Source: Agromyces cerinus subsp. cerinus
Lineage (GTDB): Bacteria > Actinomycetota > Actinomycetes > Actinomycetales > Microbacteriaceae
Reading direction: 5' to 3'
Assembly: GCF_900142065.1 (NCBI RefSeq)
Contig: NZ_FSRJ01000005.1
Span: forward strand, 1 to 64,000
DNA length: 64,000 nt
Both the position numbers and the translations under genes were made by a program. The notes below the pieces were generated by a model. That model was given only the letters and a program-made list of their open reading frames with translations. It searched no databases and was not told where the DNA came from. Below, piece after piece: positions 52,654 to 61,256 of the stretch; the stretch's first letter is position 1; each line of letters begins with the position of its first letter.

Positions 52654-54516
52654 ATGCTCGAGCTCGCCGCACGACTCCGCGGGCTGTCGCGAGACTCCCT
52701 CGCAGCAGCACTGCACTCGCGCGAGTTCGAGCCGTCGGGAGTGCGTGACCTCTTCGACCTCGCCGAGGCGGTGCTCGCACCCGACTCGATCGACCACGCC
52801 GTCGGCCGGCTCGATCGTCGACACCTCGCCGTGCTCGCCGCAGCCGTCGAACTCGTCGCCGACGGCAACACCACGGTCGACGCGGTGCGCGCCGAGCTCG
52901 TGGGGCACGCGGCATCCGCTGAACTGTCGGACTCCACGGGCGAACTGCTCGACGAACTGGGCGGCCTGCTGCTGCTGGTGCGCACCGGCGACCGCGTGCA
53001 CGTGCCCGCCGCCGTCATCGCACGGGTGGCTCCGCACCTCGGCGCCGAACTGCCCACCGTGGCAGAGCTCGCGACGCCGGCGCCGCCCGTGCTCGTCTCG
53101 GGCGGCGACGTCGACCGCACGCTCATCGACCGGCGCGCCGCCGAGACCGCCTACGCGACGGTCGCCGCCACGGCGGAGGTGCTCGCCGCACTCGGCACCC
53201 AGCCGGCCCGCGAGCTCGCGAAGGGCGGTCTGGCGCTGCCCGACTCGAAGCGCCTCGCGGAGGCGAGCGGCATCGCGCTCGATGCGCTGCCGCGCCTCTT
53301 CCACCGGGCCGACGAAGCCGGTCTCGTGCTGCGCGACGGCGCGTTCTGGCTCGAGTCGGACCGAGGCGCCGAGTGGTCGCTCGAGACGACGGCCGGCCGG
53401 TGGCGGCGCCTCGCCGAGTGCTGGCGCGCCCGCATCCCCGAGCCGCTCCGCGAACTCGTGGCACGCCGCAGCGAGTCACTCACGGCGAGCACGCTCGGCG
53501 AAGACGTGCGCTGGTTCTACCCCGCCGGCGGCCGTTGGATCGACGAGGGGCTCGAACGGCTCATCGGCGAGGCCGAGGCGCTCGGCCTCGCGGTGGCGGG
53601 CGAACCGGCACCGACGGCGATCCTCGTGCTCGACGGGGAACTCGACCGTGCCGCCGAACGACTCGCGGCGCATTTCCCCGCCCAGGTCGAGCAGGTCTAC
53701 CTGCAGCACGACCTCTCGATCGTCTCGCCCGGTCCGCTCGAACCGACGCTCGATGCACGCCTGCGCGGGTTCGCCGACGTCGAGGGCCGCGACCTCGCGT
53801 CGACGTATCGGGTCAGCGCGGCATCCGTCAATCGCGGACTCGCCGCCGGCGAGACGGCCGAGTCGATCCTCGAGTTCCTCGGCGGGCTCTCGCTCACCGG
53901 CATCCCGCAGCCGCTGTCGTACCTCGTCGACGAGGCGGCCGCGCGGTTCGGGTCGTTGCGCGTCTCGCTCGCCGGCGAAGCGGATGCCCCGGCGCGGGCG
54001 AGCGTGCGCTCCGACGACGAGCAGCTCGTGCGCACCCTCGCCGTCGACCAGTCGCTCATCTCGATCGGCCTGCGTCAGGCGAGCCCGAACCGGCTCCTCT
54101 CGCGGTTCCCTCCCGAGGTCGTGTTCTGGGCGCTCGCCGACGCGAGGTACCCGGTCGCCGCGGAAGACGCCAAGGGCGAGATCATCCGACTGAGCCGCCA
54201 CCATCTGGCGGCGGCGCCCGAGCCGGTGTCGAAGCCCGACCCCGTCGAGACGATGCTCGACGTCGTGCTCGCCGAGGGCGAGGCCGGCGCCAGCGAGCAG
54301 GCGTGGCTGTCGCGCCAGCTCGAGGCCGCCGCGCGCTCGAAGGAGACCCTCACGGTCACCGTGCGCATGCCGGGTGGCGACACCGCCGACTACCTGCTCG
54401 CGCCCGCGAGCGTGGCCAACGGTCGGCTCCGCGCCCGCGACCGCAAGGCCGACATCGAACGCACCCTGCCGTTGTCGGCGATCGCAGCCGTCTCCCCGGC
54501 ACCGGCCGGCGCCTGA
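52654..54516 (+). CDS. Helicase-associated (Helicase_C_3) protein
   Basis: A 620-residue protein equivalent to Rv0862c of M. tuberculosis. Helical, winged-helix-like modules make up residues 1-300 (LAARLRGLSRDSLAAALHSR). The Helicase_C_3 domain follows about 325-480 (ILVLDGELDRAAERLAAHFP, VSAASVNRGLAAGETAESI), with a C-terminal WYL-like strand region near 560-620. It lacks ATPase motifs and is consistently encoded beside the XPB helicase, suggesting a partner or adaptor in DNA repair. It overlaps no neighbour; an ATG at 52654 follows GGAG. Confidence 0.85.
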   Translation: MLELAARLRGLSRDSLAAALHSREFEPSGVRDLFDLAEAVLAPDSIDHAVGRLDRRHLAVLAAAVELVADGNTTVDAVRAELVGHAASAELSDSTGELLDELGGLLLLVRTGDRVHVPAAVIARVAPHLGAELPTVAELATPAPPVLVSGGDVDRTLIDRRAAETAYATVAATAEVLAALGTQPARELAKGGLALPDSKRLAEASGIALDALPRLFHRADEAGLVLRDGAFWLESDRGAEWSLETTAGRWRRLAECWRARIPEPLRELVARRSESLTASTLGEDVRWFYPAGGRWIDEGLERLIGEAEALGLAVAGEPAPTAILVLDGELDRAAERLAAHFPAQVEQVYLQHDLSIVSPGPLEPTLDARLRGFADVEGRDLASTYRVSAASVNRGLAAGETAESILEFLGGLSLTGIPQPLSYLVDEAAARFGSLRVSLAGEADAPARASVRSDDEQLVRTLAVDQSLISIGLRQASPNRLLSRFPPEVVFWALADARYPVAAEDAKGEIIRLSRHHLAAAPEPVSKPDPVETMLDVVLAEGEAGASEQAWLSRQLEAAARSKETLTVTVRMPGGDTADYLLAPASVANGRLRARDRKADIERTLPLSAIAAVSPAPAGA

Positions 54517-54566
54517 CGGCCCCACGTCTCATCGGCGCCCGCCTGCGCCTGAGGCACGCCGTCGCC

Positions 54567-54630
54567 TCGGAAATCTGCACGGCTTCGGATCGGATCCGCC
54601 CGAGACATCCGATCGAGTGCAGATCTCCGA
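54567..54630. repeat. 64-bp near-perfect palindrome between XPB-pair genes
   Basis: Outer arms TCGGAAATCTGCAC (54567-54580) and GTGCAGATCTCCGA (54617-54630) pair with one mismatch. Inner arms around TCGGATCGGAT and ATCCGATCGA extend the stem, leaving a loop of about ten bases. It lies 50 bases after the Helicase_C_3 stop in a 186-base gap. A terminator or a REP/MITE-like element are both possible. Confidence 0.6.
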
Positions 54631-54702
54631 ACCGCGGGCGCTGCTGCCCGAACTCGCCCGGCACTGCCGCCCTCCCATGAACCGGGCGTAGACTCGACCG
54701 CT

Positions 54703-56346
54703 ATGTCAGACGGCCCACTCATCGTGCAGAGCGACCGAACCGTCCTCCTCGAGGTCGCGCACCCGCTCGCCGAAGACGCGCGCCACGACCTCGCGGTGTT
54801 CGCCGAGCTCGAGCGCGCCCCCGAGCACATGCACACCTACCGCATCACCCGGCTGGGCCTCTGGAACGCGCGAGCGGCCGGTCACGACGCCGACGACATG
54901 CTCTCGACGCTCGAGCGCTACGCGAAGTTCCCGGTGCCGCAGACCGTCGCCGTCGACATGCGCGAGACCGTCGGTCGCTACGGCCGACTCGTCGTCGACC
55001 GCACCGACGACGGTGCGCTGCGGCTGCACAGCGATGACATCGCCGTGCTCACCGAGGTCGCCTCGGCCAAGCGCATCGCGCCGCTGCTCACCGAGCGCCT
55101 CGACGACCGGAGCTTCCTCGTCGAGGCCTGGGCGCGCGGCGCGCTCAAGCAGGAGCTCGTGAAGCTCGGCTGGCCGGCCGAGGACCTCGCGGGATACACG
55201 CCGGGCACGCCGCACCGCATCGACCTCGAGGAGGCCGGCTGGCACCTCCGCGGCTACCAGCAGCAGGCGATCGACAACTTCTTCGACGGCGGCTCCGGCG
55301 TCGTCGTGCTGCCCTGCGGCGCCGGCAAGACGCTCGTCGGCGCAGGCGCGATGGCGACGGCGAAGACCACGACGCTGATCCTCGTGACGAACACCGTCTC
55401 CGCCCGCCAGTGGCGCGACGAGCTGCTGCGCCGCACGACGCTCACCGCCGACGAGATCGGCGAGTACTCGGGGCAGGTGAAGGAGGTCAAGCCGGTCACG
55501 ATCGCGACCTACCAGATCCTCACCGCGAAGCGGAAGGGCGAGTACGCCCATCTCGCATTGCTCGATGCCCTCGACTGGGGTCTCGTGGTCTACGACGAGG
55601 TCCACCTGCTCCCCGCGCCCGTGTTCAAGCTCACCGCCGAGCTGCAGGCTCGTCGACGCCTCGGCCTCACGGCGACCCTCGTGCGCGAAGACGGCCGCGA
55701 GGGCGACGTCTTCAGCCTCATCGGCCCGAAGCGCTTCGACGCCCCGTGGAAGGAGATCGAGGCCCAGGGCTTCATCTCCCCCGCGGCCTGCTACGAGGTG
55801 CGCATCGACCTGCCGCAGTCCGAGCGGCTGACGTACGCGGCATCCGCCGACGACGAGCGCTACCGGCTCGCGGCGACCGCGCCGGCCAAGCTCGGCGTGG
55901 TCAAGGAGCTCGTGGCCAAGCACGCCGGCGAGCGCATCCTCGTGATCGGCCAGTACCTCGACCAGATCGACGAGCTCGCCGCGGCCCTCGGCGCGCCGCA
56001 GCTGACCGGTTCGACACCGGTCGACGAACGCGAACGGCTCTTCCAGGAGTTCCGCGACGGCCGCACACCCGTGCTCGTGGTCTCGAAGGTCGCGAACTTC
56101 TCGGTCGACCTGCCCGAGGCGACCGTGGCGATCCAGGTGTCGGGCTCGTTCGGCTCGCGCCAGGAGGAGGCGCAGCGTCTCGGCCGGCTCCTGCGTCCGA
56201 AGGAGTCGGGCCTCAGCGCGAACTTCTACACGCTCGTCTCGCGCGACACCGTCGACCAGGACTTCGCGCAGAACCGCCAGCGGTTCCTCGCCGAGCAGGG
56301 CTACAGCTACACGATCCTCGACGCCCACTCGCTCGCAGCCGCCTGA
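54703..56346 (+). CDS. XPB/ERCC3-type DNA helicase
   Basis: A 547-residue SF2 helicase of the bacterial XPB family (Rv0861c type), a 3'-5' DNA translocase linked to repair. It has an N-terminal damage-recognition-like domain (residues 1-170), motif I LPCGAGKTLVGAG (about 201-213), motif II VYDEVHLL, motif III LTATLVRED, and C-terminal motifs including VASGSF-like IQVSGSFGSRQEEAQRLGRLLRP. All catalytic residues are present. TAGACT (54689-54694) lies eight bases before the ATG, suggesting a leaderless mRNA separate from the partner gene upstream. Confidence 0.94.
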   Translation: MSDGPLIVQSDRTVLLEVAHPLAEDARHDLAVFAELERAPEHMHTYRITRLGLWNARAAGHDADDMLSTLERYAKFPVPQTVAVDMRETVGRYGRLVVDRTDDGALRLHSDDIAVLTEVASAKRIAPLLTERLDDRSFLVEAWARGALKQELVKLGWPAEDLAGYTPGTPHRIDLEEAGWHLRGYQQQAIDNFFDGGSGVVVLPCGAGKTLVGAGAMATAKTTTLILVTNTVSARQWRDELLRRTTLTADEIGEYSGQVKEVKPVTIATYQILTAKRKGEYAHLALLDALDWGLVVYDEVHLLPAPVFKLTAELQARRRLGLTATLVREDGREGDVFSLIGPKRFDAPWKEIEAQGFISPAACYEVRIDLPQSERLTYAASADDERYRLAATAPAKLGVVKELVAKHAGERILVIGQYLDQIDELAAALGAPQLTGSTPVDERERLFQEFRDGRTPVLVVSKVANFSVDLPEATVAIQVSGSFGSRQEEAQRLGRLLRPKESGLSANFYTLVSRDTVDQDFAQNRQRFLAEQGYSYTILDAHSLAAA

Positions 56347-56368
56347 CGCGGCCGCTGCGTCGCCGACG

Positions 56369-57118
56369 TCAGCGACGCGTGTAGCGCAGCAGCAGCAGGT
56401 CCCCGACGGGGATCGCGTGCGCCAGACGCATCCGTCGGGGCACCTCGACCTCGGTGCGCGAGATGCGACCCGCGCTGCCGGCCACGAGCATGGGGCTGAG
56501 GCTGAGGCACAGCTCGTCGACCACATCGGCCTCGATGAGGGCGCCGAACAGGTGCGGCCCGCCTTCGCAGAGCACCTGCGGGAGCCCGGCGGCGGCGAGC
56601 GATGCGAGCATCGTGCGGGGGTCGACGGATGCCTCGCCGCACACGAGCACGTCGGCCACCGCTTCGAGCGCCGCCCTCCGCCCGGCGGGCGCCGCGGCGT
56701 GCGTGACGACGATCGGACGCGTCACGGCCTCGGAGAAGAACGGATGCCCCGGATCGAGGTCGAGCGCCGCGGAGACCACCGCCACCCGCGGCTGGTCGGC
56801 GAGCCCCTGCTCGCGACGCCACTCGACGTTCGCGGCCCGGAGGCGGAGTCCGCCGTAGCCCTCGGCGCGCACGGTGCCGGCACCGACGAGCACGACGTCG
56901 GCGAGGGTCCGCAGCACTCCCATGACGAGCTGGTCGTTCTCGTCGCCGAGGCCGCCGCTGCGACCGTCGAGGGTGACCGCGCCGTCGAGGCTCATGACGA
57001 AGTTCATGCGCACGCGCGGCGTGGCCCGGTCGTCGAGCGCGTACGCGGCGAAGAGCGCCGCCCGATCGGGATGGGCCGGTTGCACGTGCCCTTCTTGCAC
57101 GTGCCCTCCGGCGCTCAC
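56369..57118 (-). CDS. RibD C-terminal-like pyrimidine reductase
   Basis: A 249-residue NADPH reductase with the RibD_C/DHFR-like fold: RVRMNFVMSLDGAVTLDGRSGGLG, ADVVLVGAGTVRAEGYG and CEGGPHLFGALIEADVVDEL. No deaminase domain is attached. Relatives include RibG reductase and mycobacterial Rv2671, which can act as an alternative dihydrofolate reductase. The GTG start at 57118 overlaps the stop of the FolP2-type gene (GTGA). Just inside, a 12-base unit TTGCACGTGCCC is repeated (57080 and 57095), duplicating the residues HVQEG in frame; a start at either inner GTG cannot be excluded. Confidence 0.82.
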   Translation of the reverse strand: MSAGGHVQEGHVQPAHPDRAALFAAYALDDRATPRVRMNFVMSLDGAVTLDGRSGGLGDENDQLVMGVLRTLADVVLVGAGTVRAEGYGGLRLRAANVEWRREQGLADQPRVAVVSAALDLDPGHPFFSEAVTRPIVVTHAAAPAGRRAALEAVADVLVCGEASVDPRTMLASLAAAGLPQVLCEGGPHLFGALIEADVVDELCLSLSPMLVAGSAGRISRTEVEVPRRMRLAHAIPVGDLLLLRYTRR

Positions 57119-57987
57119 TGGTTGTGCTCCAGGAACACGGGCTCGCGCCATCCCTCGATCGCCTCGACCATGCGCATGGCGTCGACGGTCTCGCGCACGT
57201 TGTGCACGCGCACGATGCGGGCGCCCTGCATGACGCAGTAGACGGCCGCGGCGATCGACCCCTCGATGCGCTGCTCGCGCGGCCGCCCGAGGCTCTCGCC
57301 CACGAAGTCCTTGTTCGAGAGCGCCACGAGGGTCGGGTAACCGAGGCTCGTGATCTCGGCGAGGCGGCGGGTCAGCTCGAGCGAGTGCAGCGTGTGCTTG
57401 TTGAGGTCGTGACCCGGGTCGACGATGATGCGATCGGATGCCACGCCTCGCGACTCGGCGAGCGCGACGCGCTCCGCGAGGAAGGCCGACACCTCGGCCA
57501 CGACGTCGCCGTAGCGCGGCGAGGGATACGGCGTACGGGGTTTCGCGAGGCTGTGCGTGACGACGATCGTCGCCCCCGTCTCCGCGACGACGTCGGCCAT
57601 GGCCGGGTCGTGGATGCCGGTCGTGTCGTTGACGACGTGCGCGCCCGCCGCGACGGCCGCACGAGCGACCTCGGGGAGGAACGTGTCGACCGAGATGACG
57701 GCGCCGGATCCGGCGAGCGCGGCGACGACGGGCACGACCCGCTCGATCTCCTCGTCGGCGGGGATGGCGGGGCCCGGCGCGAACTTCGCGCCCCCGATGT
57801 CGATCCAGTCGGCGCCCTGCTCGATGGCGAGGTGCGCTGCGGCGACGGCGGAGTCGAGCGCCTCGGTGCGTCCGCGGTCGTAGAAGGAATCGGGCGTGCG
57901 GTTGACGATCGCCATCACGGCGACCTCACGCGAGAAGTCGAACTCGCGGGGGCCGATGCGCCGGATCACCGGGGTTCGATTCGCCAT
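57115..57987 (-). CDS. folP2: FolP2-type dihydropteroate synthase-like protein
   Basis: A 290-residue pterin-binding TIM barrel. It keeps VMAIVNRTPDSFYDRG, DIGGAKFAPG, SVDTF, NDTTG, IIVDPGHDLNKHT and IVRVHNV. The canonical sulfonamide-loop and MHxxGxP region instead reads VVTHSLAKPRTPYPSPRYGDV, and the SRKSF motif is SNKDFVG. These are the marks of actinobacterial FolP2, whose dihydropteroate synthase activity was not detected in mycobacteria. The role is uncertain; coupling to a RibD-like reductase keeps it near pterin chemistry. Start is ATG at 57987. Confidence 0.85.
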   Translation of the reverse strand: MANRTPVIRRIGPREFDFSREVAVMAIVNRTPDSFYDRGRTEALDSAVAAAHLAIEQGADWIDIGGAKFAPGPAIPADEEIERVVPVVAALAGSGAVISVDTFLPEVARAAVAAGAHVVNDTTGIHDPAMADVVAETGATIVVTHSLAKPRTPYPSPRYGDVVAEVSAFLAERVALAESRGVASDRIIVDPGHDLNKHTLHSLELTRRLAEITSLGYPTLVALSNKDFVGESLGRPREQRIEGSIAAAVYCVMQGARIVRVHNVRETVDAMRMVEAIEGWREPVFLEHNQ

Positions 57988-58066
57988 GCTGCCGAGTCTT
58001 CCACGGCTGCCGCGGGCCTCCAATCCATGCGTCATCCGACACACCGGATCGGCGACCCTCGAAGAA

Positions 58067-58087
58067 TGTTCAGGAAAGTTCCAGCCG
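58067..58087 (+). promoter_or_regulatory. Possible autoregulatory direct repeat before the response-regulator gene
   Basis: GTTCAGGAAA (58068-58077) and GTTCCAGCC (58078-58086) are direct half-sites with a 10-base period, the spacing used by OmpR/PhoB-type regulators. They lie 21 bases before the response-regulator start codon. Confidence 0.4.
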
Positions 58088-58106
58088 ATGCGCAGAGAAT
58101 CATCAC

Positions 58107-58799
58107 ATGAGCGACGGACCACGAATTCTCATCGTCGACGACGAGCCCAACATCCGCGACCTTCTCACGACGAGCCTCAGGTTCGCCGGGTTCGCGGTGC
58201 GCGCGGTCGGCAATGGCGCGCAGACGATCTCGGCAGTGCTCGAGGAGGAACCCGATCTCATCATCCTCGACGTGATGCTGCCCGACATGAACGGCTTCGG
58301 CGTCACCAAGCGCCTGCGCTCGGCCGGGTACACCGCGCCGATCCTCTTCCTCACGGCGAAGGACGACACGGAGGACAAGATCACCGGCCTCACCGTCGGC
58401 GGCGACGACTACGTCACGAAGCCCTTCAGCCTCGACGAGATCGTCGCGCGCATCAAGGCGATCCTGCGCCGCACGATGCACGCCGAAGAAGACGCGGTGA
58501 TCCGCACCGGCGAGCTGACCATGGACCAGGACACGCACGAGGTGCTCGTCGGCGACGTGCCCGTCGAGCTCTCCCCCACCGAGTTCAAGCTGCTGCGCTA
58601 CCTGATGCTGAACCCCAACCGGGTGCTGTCGAAGGCGCAGATCCTCGACCACGTGTGGGAGTACGACTTCAACGGCGATGCCGGCATCGTGGAGAGCTAC
58701 ATCTCCTACCTCCGCCGCAAGCTCGATCAGCACTCGGCAGAGCCGCTGATCCAGACCAAGCGCGGATTCGGCTACATGCTGAAGTCCTCCAAGCCCTGA
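58107..58799 (+). CDS. OmpR-family response regulator
   Basis: A 230-residue DNA-binding response regulator. The receiver domain (1-120) has acidic residues DDE at 11-13, phospho-acceptor Asp55 in LIILDVMLPDMNG, and LTAKD and YVTKPF. The winged-helix effector (about 135-228) has LSPTEFKLLRYLM and RGFGYML, with VVESYISYLRRKL. It is the TrcR/PrrA-like type of actinobacteria and works with the kinase encoded 31 bases downstream. The target genes are not known. A direct repeat upstream may be its own binding site. Confidence 0.95.
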   Translation: MSDGPRILIVDDEPNIRDLLTTSLRFAGFAVRAVGNGAQTISAVLEEEPDLIILDVMLPDMNGFGVTKRLRSAGYTAPILFLTAKDDTEDKITGLTVGGDDYVTKPFSLDEIVARIKAILRRTMHAEEDAVIRTGELTMDQDTHEVLVGDVPVELSPTEFKLLRYLMLNPNRVLSKAQILDHVWEYDFNGDAGIVESYISYLRRKLDQHSAEPLIQTKRGFGYMLKSSKP

Positions 58800-58830
58800 C
58801 TCAGGAAGGCCCACCTAGACTCGGCCCGCC

Positions 58831-60681
58831 ATGAATCAGATCTCCGAGCGGTGGAACCGCATCTCGCTGCGTACCAAGATCACGGGTGTCACCGTGCTCA
58901 TGCTCACGCTCGGACTTCTGGTGTCCGGAATCGGCACTGCGGCGATGCTCCGCTCGTACGTCGAAGACCAGGTGAAGGTCAAGCTCGAGGCGATCGCGTC
59001 GGGCGACCTGCGCAAGTACTTCACCGACCAGGGTGAGGAGCCGAGCGAGCGGGCTCCCCTCGACGACCTCAGCTTCAAGCCCGATCTCGACGTGTTCGTC
59101 GCCGTCTACGACGCGGAGACGGGCAAGGTCGACAAGCACAACTGGCACGATCGCGACGGCGCGGAGCTGCCGCAGATCCCCGAGACGCTGACCGCCGCCG
59201 AGGTCAATGCGCGCAACCAGGGCCAGTTCTCGGTCTTCCCGATGATCGACGGCGACGGCAACGCGACCTTCCGCGCCGTCACCGCGCTGACCCTCGCCGA
59301 CAATCACGGCAACTGGTCGCCGATCATCCTCGCGATCTCCTCGAAGGAGACCGAGCAGCTGCTCGCGATGTACCTGACGATCTTCTTCGGGTTCGGCTTC
59401 GGCGTGGTCCTGGTCGGCGCGCTGCTCACCCGGATGCTCGTGACGACCACGTTCATGCCGCTCCGCGAGGTCGAACGCACCGCGGCGGCGATCGCCGACG
59501 GCGACTTCAGCCAGCGCCTCGGCGGCGCGACGCCCAACACCGAGGTCGGGCGGCTCAACCGCTCGCTCAACACGATGCTGAACCGCATCGACCGGGCCTT
59601 CCGCGACCGCGCGCGCACGATCGACCAGATGCGCCGCTTCGTCGGCGACGCCTCGCACGAGCTGCGCACGCCGCTCGTGTCGGTGCGCGGCTACGCCGAG
59701 CTCTACCGCATGGGCGCGCTGCAGTCGCCCGACGAGGTGGGCCAGGCCATGGAGCGCATCGAGAAGGAGGCCATCCGCATGGGCCTCCTCGTCGAAGACC
59801 TGCTCGCGCTCGCTCGACTCGACGAGGCGAAGCCGCTCGAGCTCGCCGAGGTCGACCTCGTGCCGCTCGCGCGGGATGCCGCCCTCGACACGATGGCCGC
59901 CCACCCCGCCCGCACCGTCACGGTCATCGCACCCGAAGACCTGAGCGCGACGGATGCCTCGGGCGAGCCCGCTCCCGAACTCGAGGTCGAACTCGACCAC
60001 GCGGGCGACCGCACCTCGCCTCCCACCGGGGCGATCTCGTTCGCCGGGGCGACGCTCGCGCGCCTCCGGGGACGTCGTCCGAAGGGCGAGGCCGCGACCA
60101 CCACCGGCAGCCGCCGGGCCACGGCGAAGGCCGGCGGCTCGTCGACCGCGTCGAAGCGCGCCGCACGGGCATCGGCGGCGGCCTCCGCGGCTGCGGCCGC
60201 GGCTGCAACCGCAGCCTCCGACGCGATCGCCGCACCGCCGACGGCGCACGACTCGGGTGTTCCCGGCTCGCAGATGCCGGTTCGCCGCACCGTGGTGCTC
60301 GCCGAAGAGAACAAGATCCGCCAGGTCATCACGAACCTCATGGGCAACGCGATCCGCTTCACCGCACCCGAGAGCCCCATCGAGATCCGCATCTCGGTCG
60401 ACGACGCGACCGAGCGGGCGATGATCGAGGTCGTCGACCACGGCGAGGGCATCCCGCCGCAGATCCGCGAGAAGATCTTCCAGCGCTTCTGGCGCGCCGA
60501 CACGTCGCGCACCCGCGAGACGGGCGGGTCGGGCCTCGGCCTCGCGATCGTGTCCTCGATCGTGGCCGCGCACAACGGCACGGTCGACGTCGTCGAGACG
60601 CCCGGCGGCGGCGCCACCTTCCGCGTGTCCCTGCCCCTGGCCGGTTCGGCCGCCGCGCCGCAGCCGGTCACCGCCGACTGA
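58831..60681 (+). CDS. HAMP sensor histidine kinase with Ala/Arg-rich insertion
   Basis: A 616-residue membrane kinase paired with the response regulator. Membrane segments at about 20-42 and 184-208 enclose an extracytoplasmic sensor region. A HAMP linker follows, then HisKA with phospho-accepting His in DASHELRTPL (about 273) and HATPase_c with N box IRQVITNLMGNAIRF, DHGEGIPP and GGSGLGLAIV. Between about 370 and 486, low-complexity Ala/Arg/Thr/Ser-rich sequence is inserted just before the N box. TAGACT is nine bases before the ATG. Confidence 0.92.
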   Translation: MNQISERWNRISLRTKITGVTVLMLTLGLLVSGIGTAAMLRSYVEDQVKVKLEAIASGDLRKYFTDQGEEPSERAPLDDLSFKPDLDVFVAVYDAETGKVDKHNWHDRDGAELPQIPETLTAAEVNARNQGQFSVFPMIDGDGNATFRAVTALTLADNHGNWSPIILAISSKETEQLLAMYLTIFFGFGFGVVLVGALLTRMLVTTTFMPLREVERTAAAIADGDFSQRLGGATPNTEVGRLNRSLNTMLNRIDRAFRDRARTIDQMRRFVGDASHELRTPLVSVRGYAELYRMGALQSPDEVGQAMERIEKEAIRMGLLVEDLLALARLDEAKPLELAEVDLVPLARDAALDTMAAHPARTVTVIAPEDLSATDASGEPAPELEVELDHAGDRTSPPTGAISFAGATLARLRGRRPKGEAATTTGSRRATAKAGGSSTASKRAARASAAASAAAAAAATAASDAIAAPPTAHDSGVPGSQMPVRRTVVLAEENKIRQVITNLMGNAIRFTAPESPIEIRISVDDATERAMIEVVDHGEGIPPQIREKIFQRFWRADTSRTRETGGSGLGLAIVSSIVAAHNGTVDVVETPGGGATFRVSLPLAGSAAAPQPVTAD

Positions 60682-60853
60682 CCGTCGGTCGCGCGACCGT
60701 TCAGCGCGTCCGCGGCTCGTGCCCGGCAACCGCGCCCGGACTCCGCCTCAACAGGCGAGGAGCAGCGGATGTCGCGCACCACCGGCCCTCGATGACGATT
60801 CGTTCACCGGCCGCGCCGTAGCGTGGCGCGCACACCGAACGAAAGGGGCCGAG

Positions 60854-61144
60854 ATGGCCGTCTACCACGTCGATGCCGAACAGGTGTCGGCCGCCACCCA
60901 GACCGTGCAGGGCACGATCGGGCGCATCCAATCCGAGGTGGCGTCGCTCCTCGGCCAGCTCTCGGGCCTGCAGTCGTCGTGGTCGGGCCAGGCGTCGACC
61001 GCGTTCCAGGGCGCGGTCGCCGACTGGCGGGCCACCCAACTGCAGGTCGAAGAGAGCCTCGCGGGCCTGAACCGTGCACTCGGCGTCGCAGCGGTGCAGT
61101 ATTCCGACGCCGAACAGGCGAATGCGCGGCTGTTCCTGCGCTGA
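60854..61144 (+). CDS. WXG100-family (ESAT-6-like) protein
   Basis: A 96-residue helical hairpin protein of the WXG100 family, with the turn motif SSWSGQAS (W about residue 42) and two helices rich in Ala, Gln and Leu. Such proteins are exported by type VII secretion as dimers. No EccC/EssC ATPase or other type VII gene is in the window, so it is an orphan. AAAGGGG precedes the ATG, and a TAGCGT promoter box is at 60819-60824. A hairpin terminator follows. Confidence 0.88.
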   Translation: MAVYHVDAEQVSAATQTVQGTIGRIQSEVASLLGQLSGLQSSWSGQASTAFQGAVADWRATQLQVEESLAGLNRALGVAAVQYSDAEQANARLFLR

Positions 61145-61199
61145 GGTTTCACCATGAGCTGCCGCGGCACCCCTTCCCTTCTGGGCATGGAGACATAGC

Positions 61200-61223
61200 A
61201 TGGGGGCGAGACGTCGCCCCCAT
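61200..61223. terminator. Hairpin terminator after the WXG100 gene
   Basis: ATGGGGGCGA (61200-61209) and TCGCCCCCAT (61214-61223) are perfect 10-base arms around a GACG loop, 56 bases after the WXG100 stop and just before the next small gene. Confidence 0.7.
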
Positions 61224-61256
61224 GACGGCGCCCCGACCAACGATGAGGGAGCGATG

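Noticed and set aside
57080-57106. Repeated TTGCACGTGCCC as a regulatory site
   Set aside because: The 15-base period keeps the reading frame and simply duplicates HVQEG at the N-terminus of the reductase; no independent sign of regulation.
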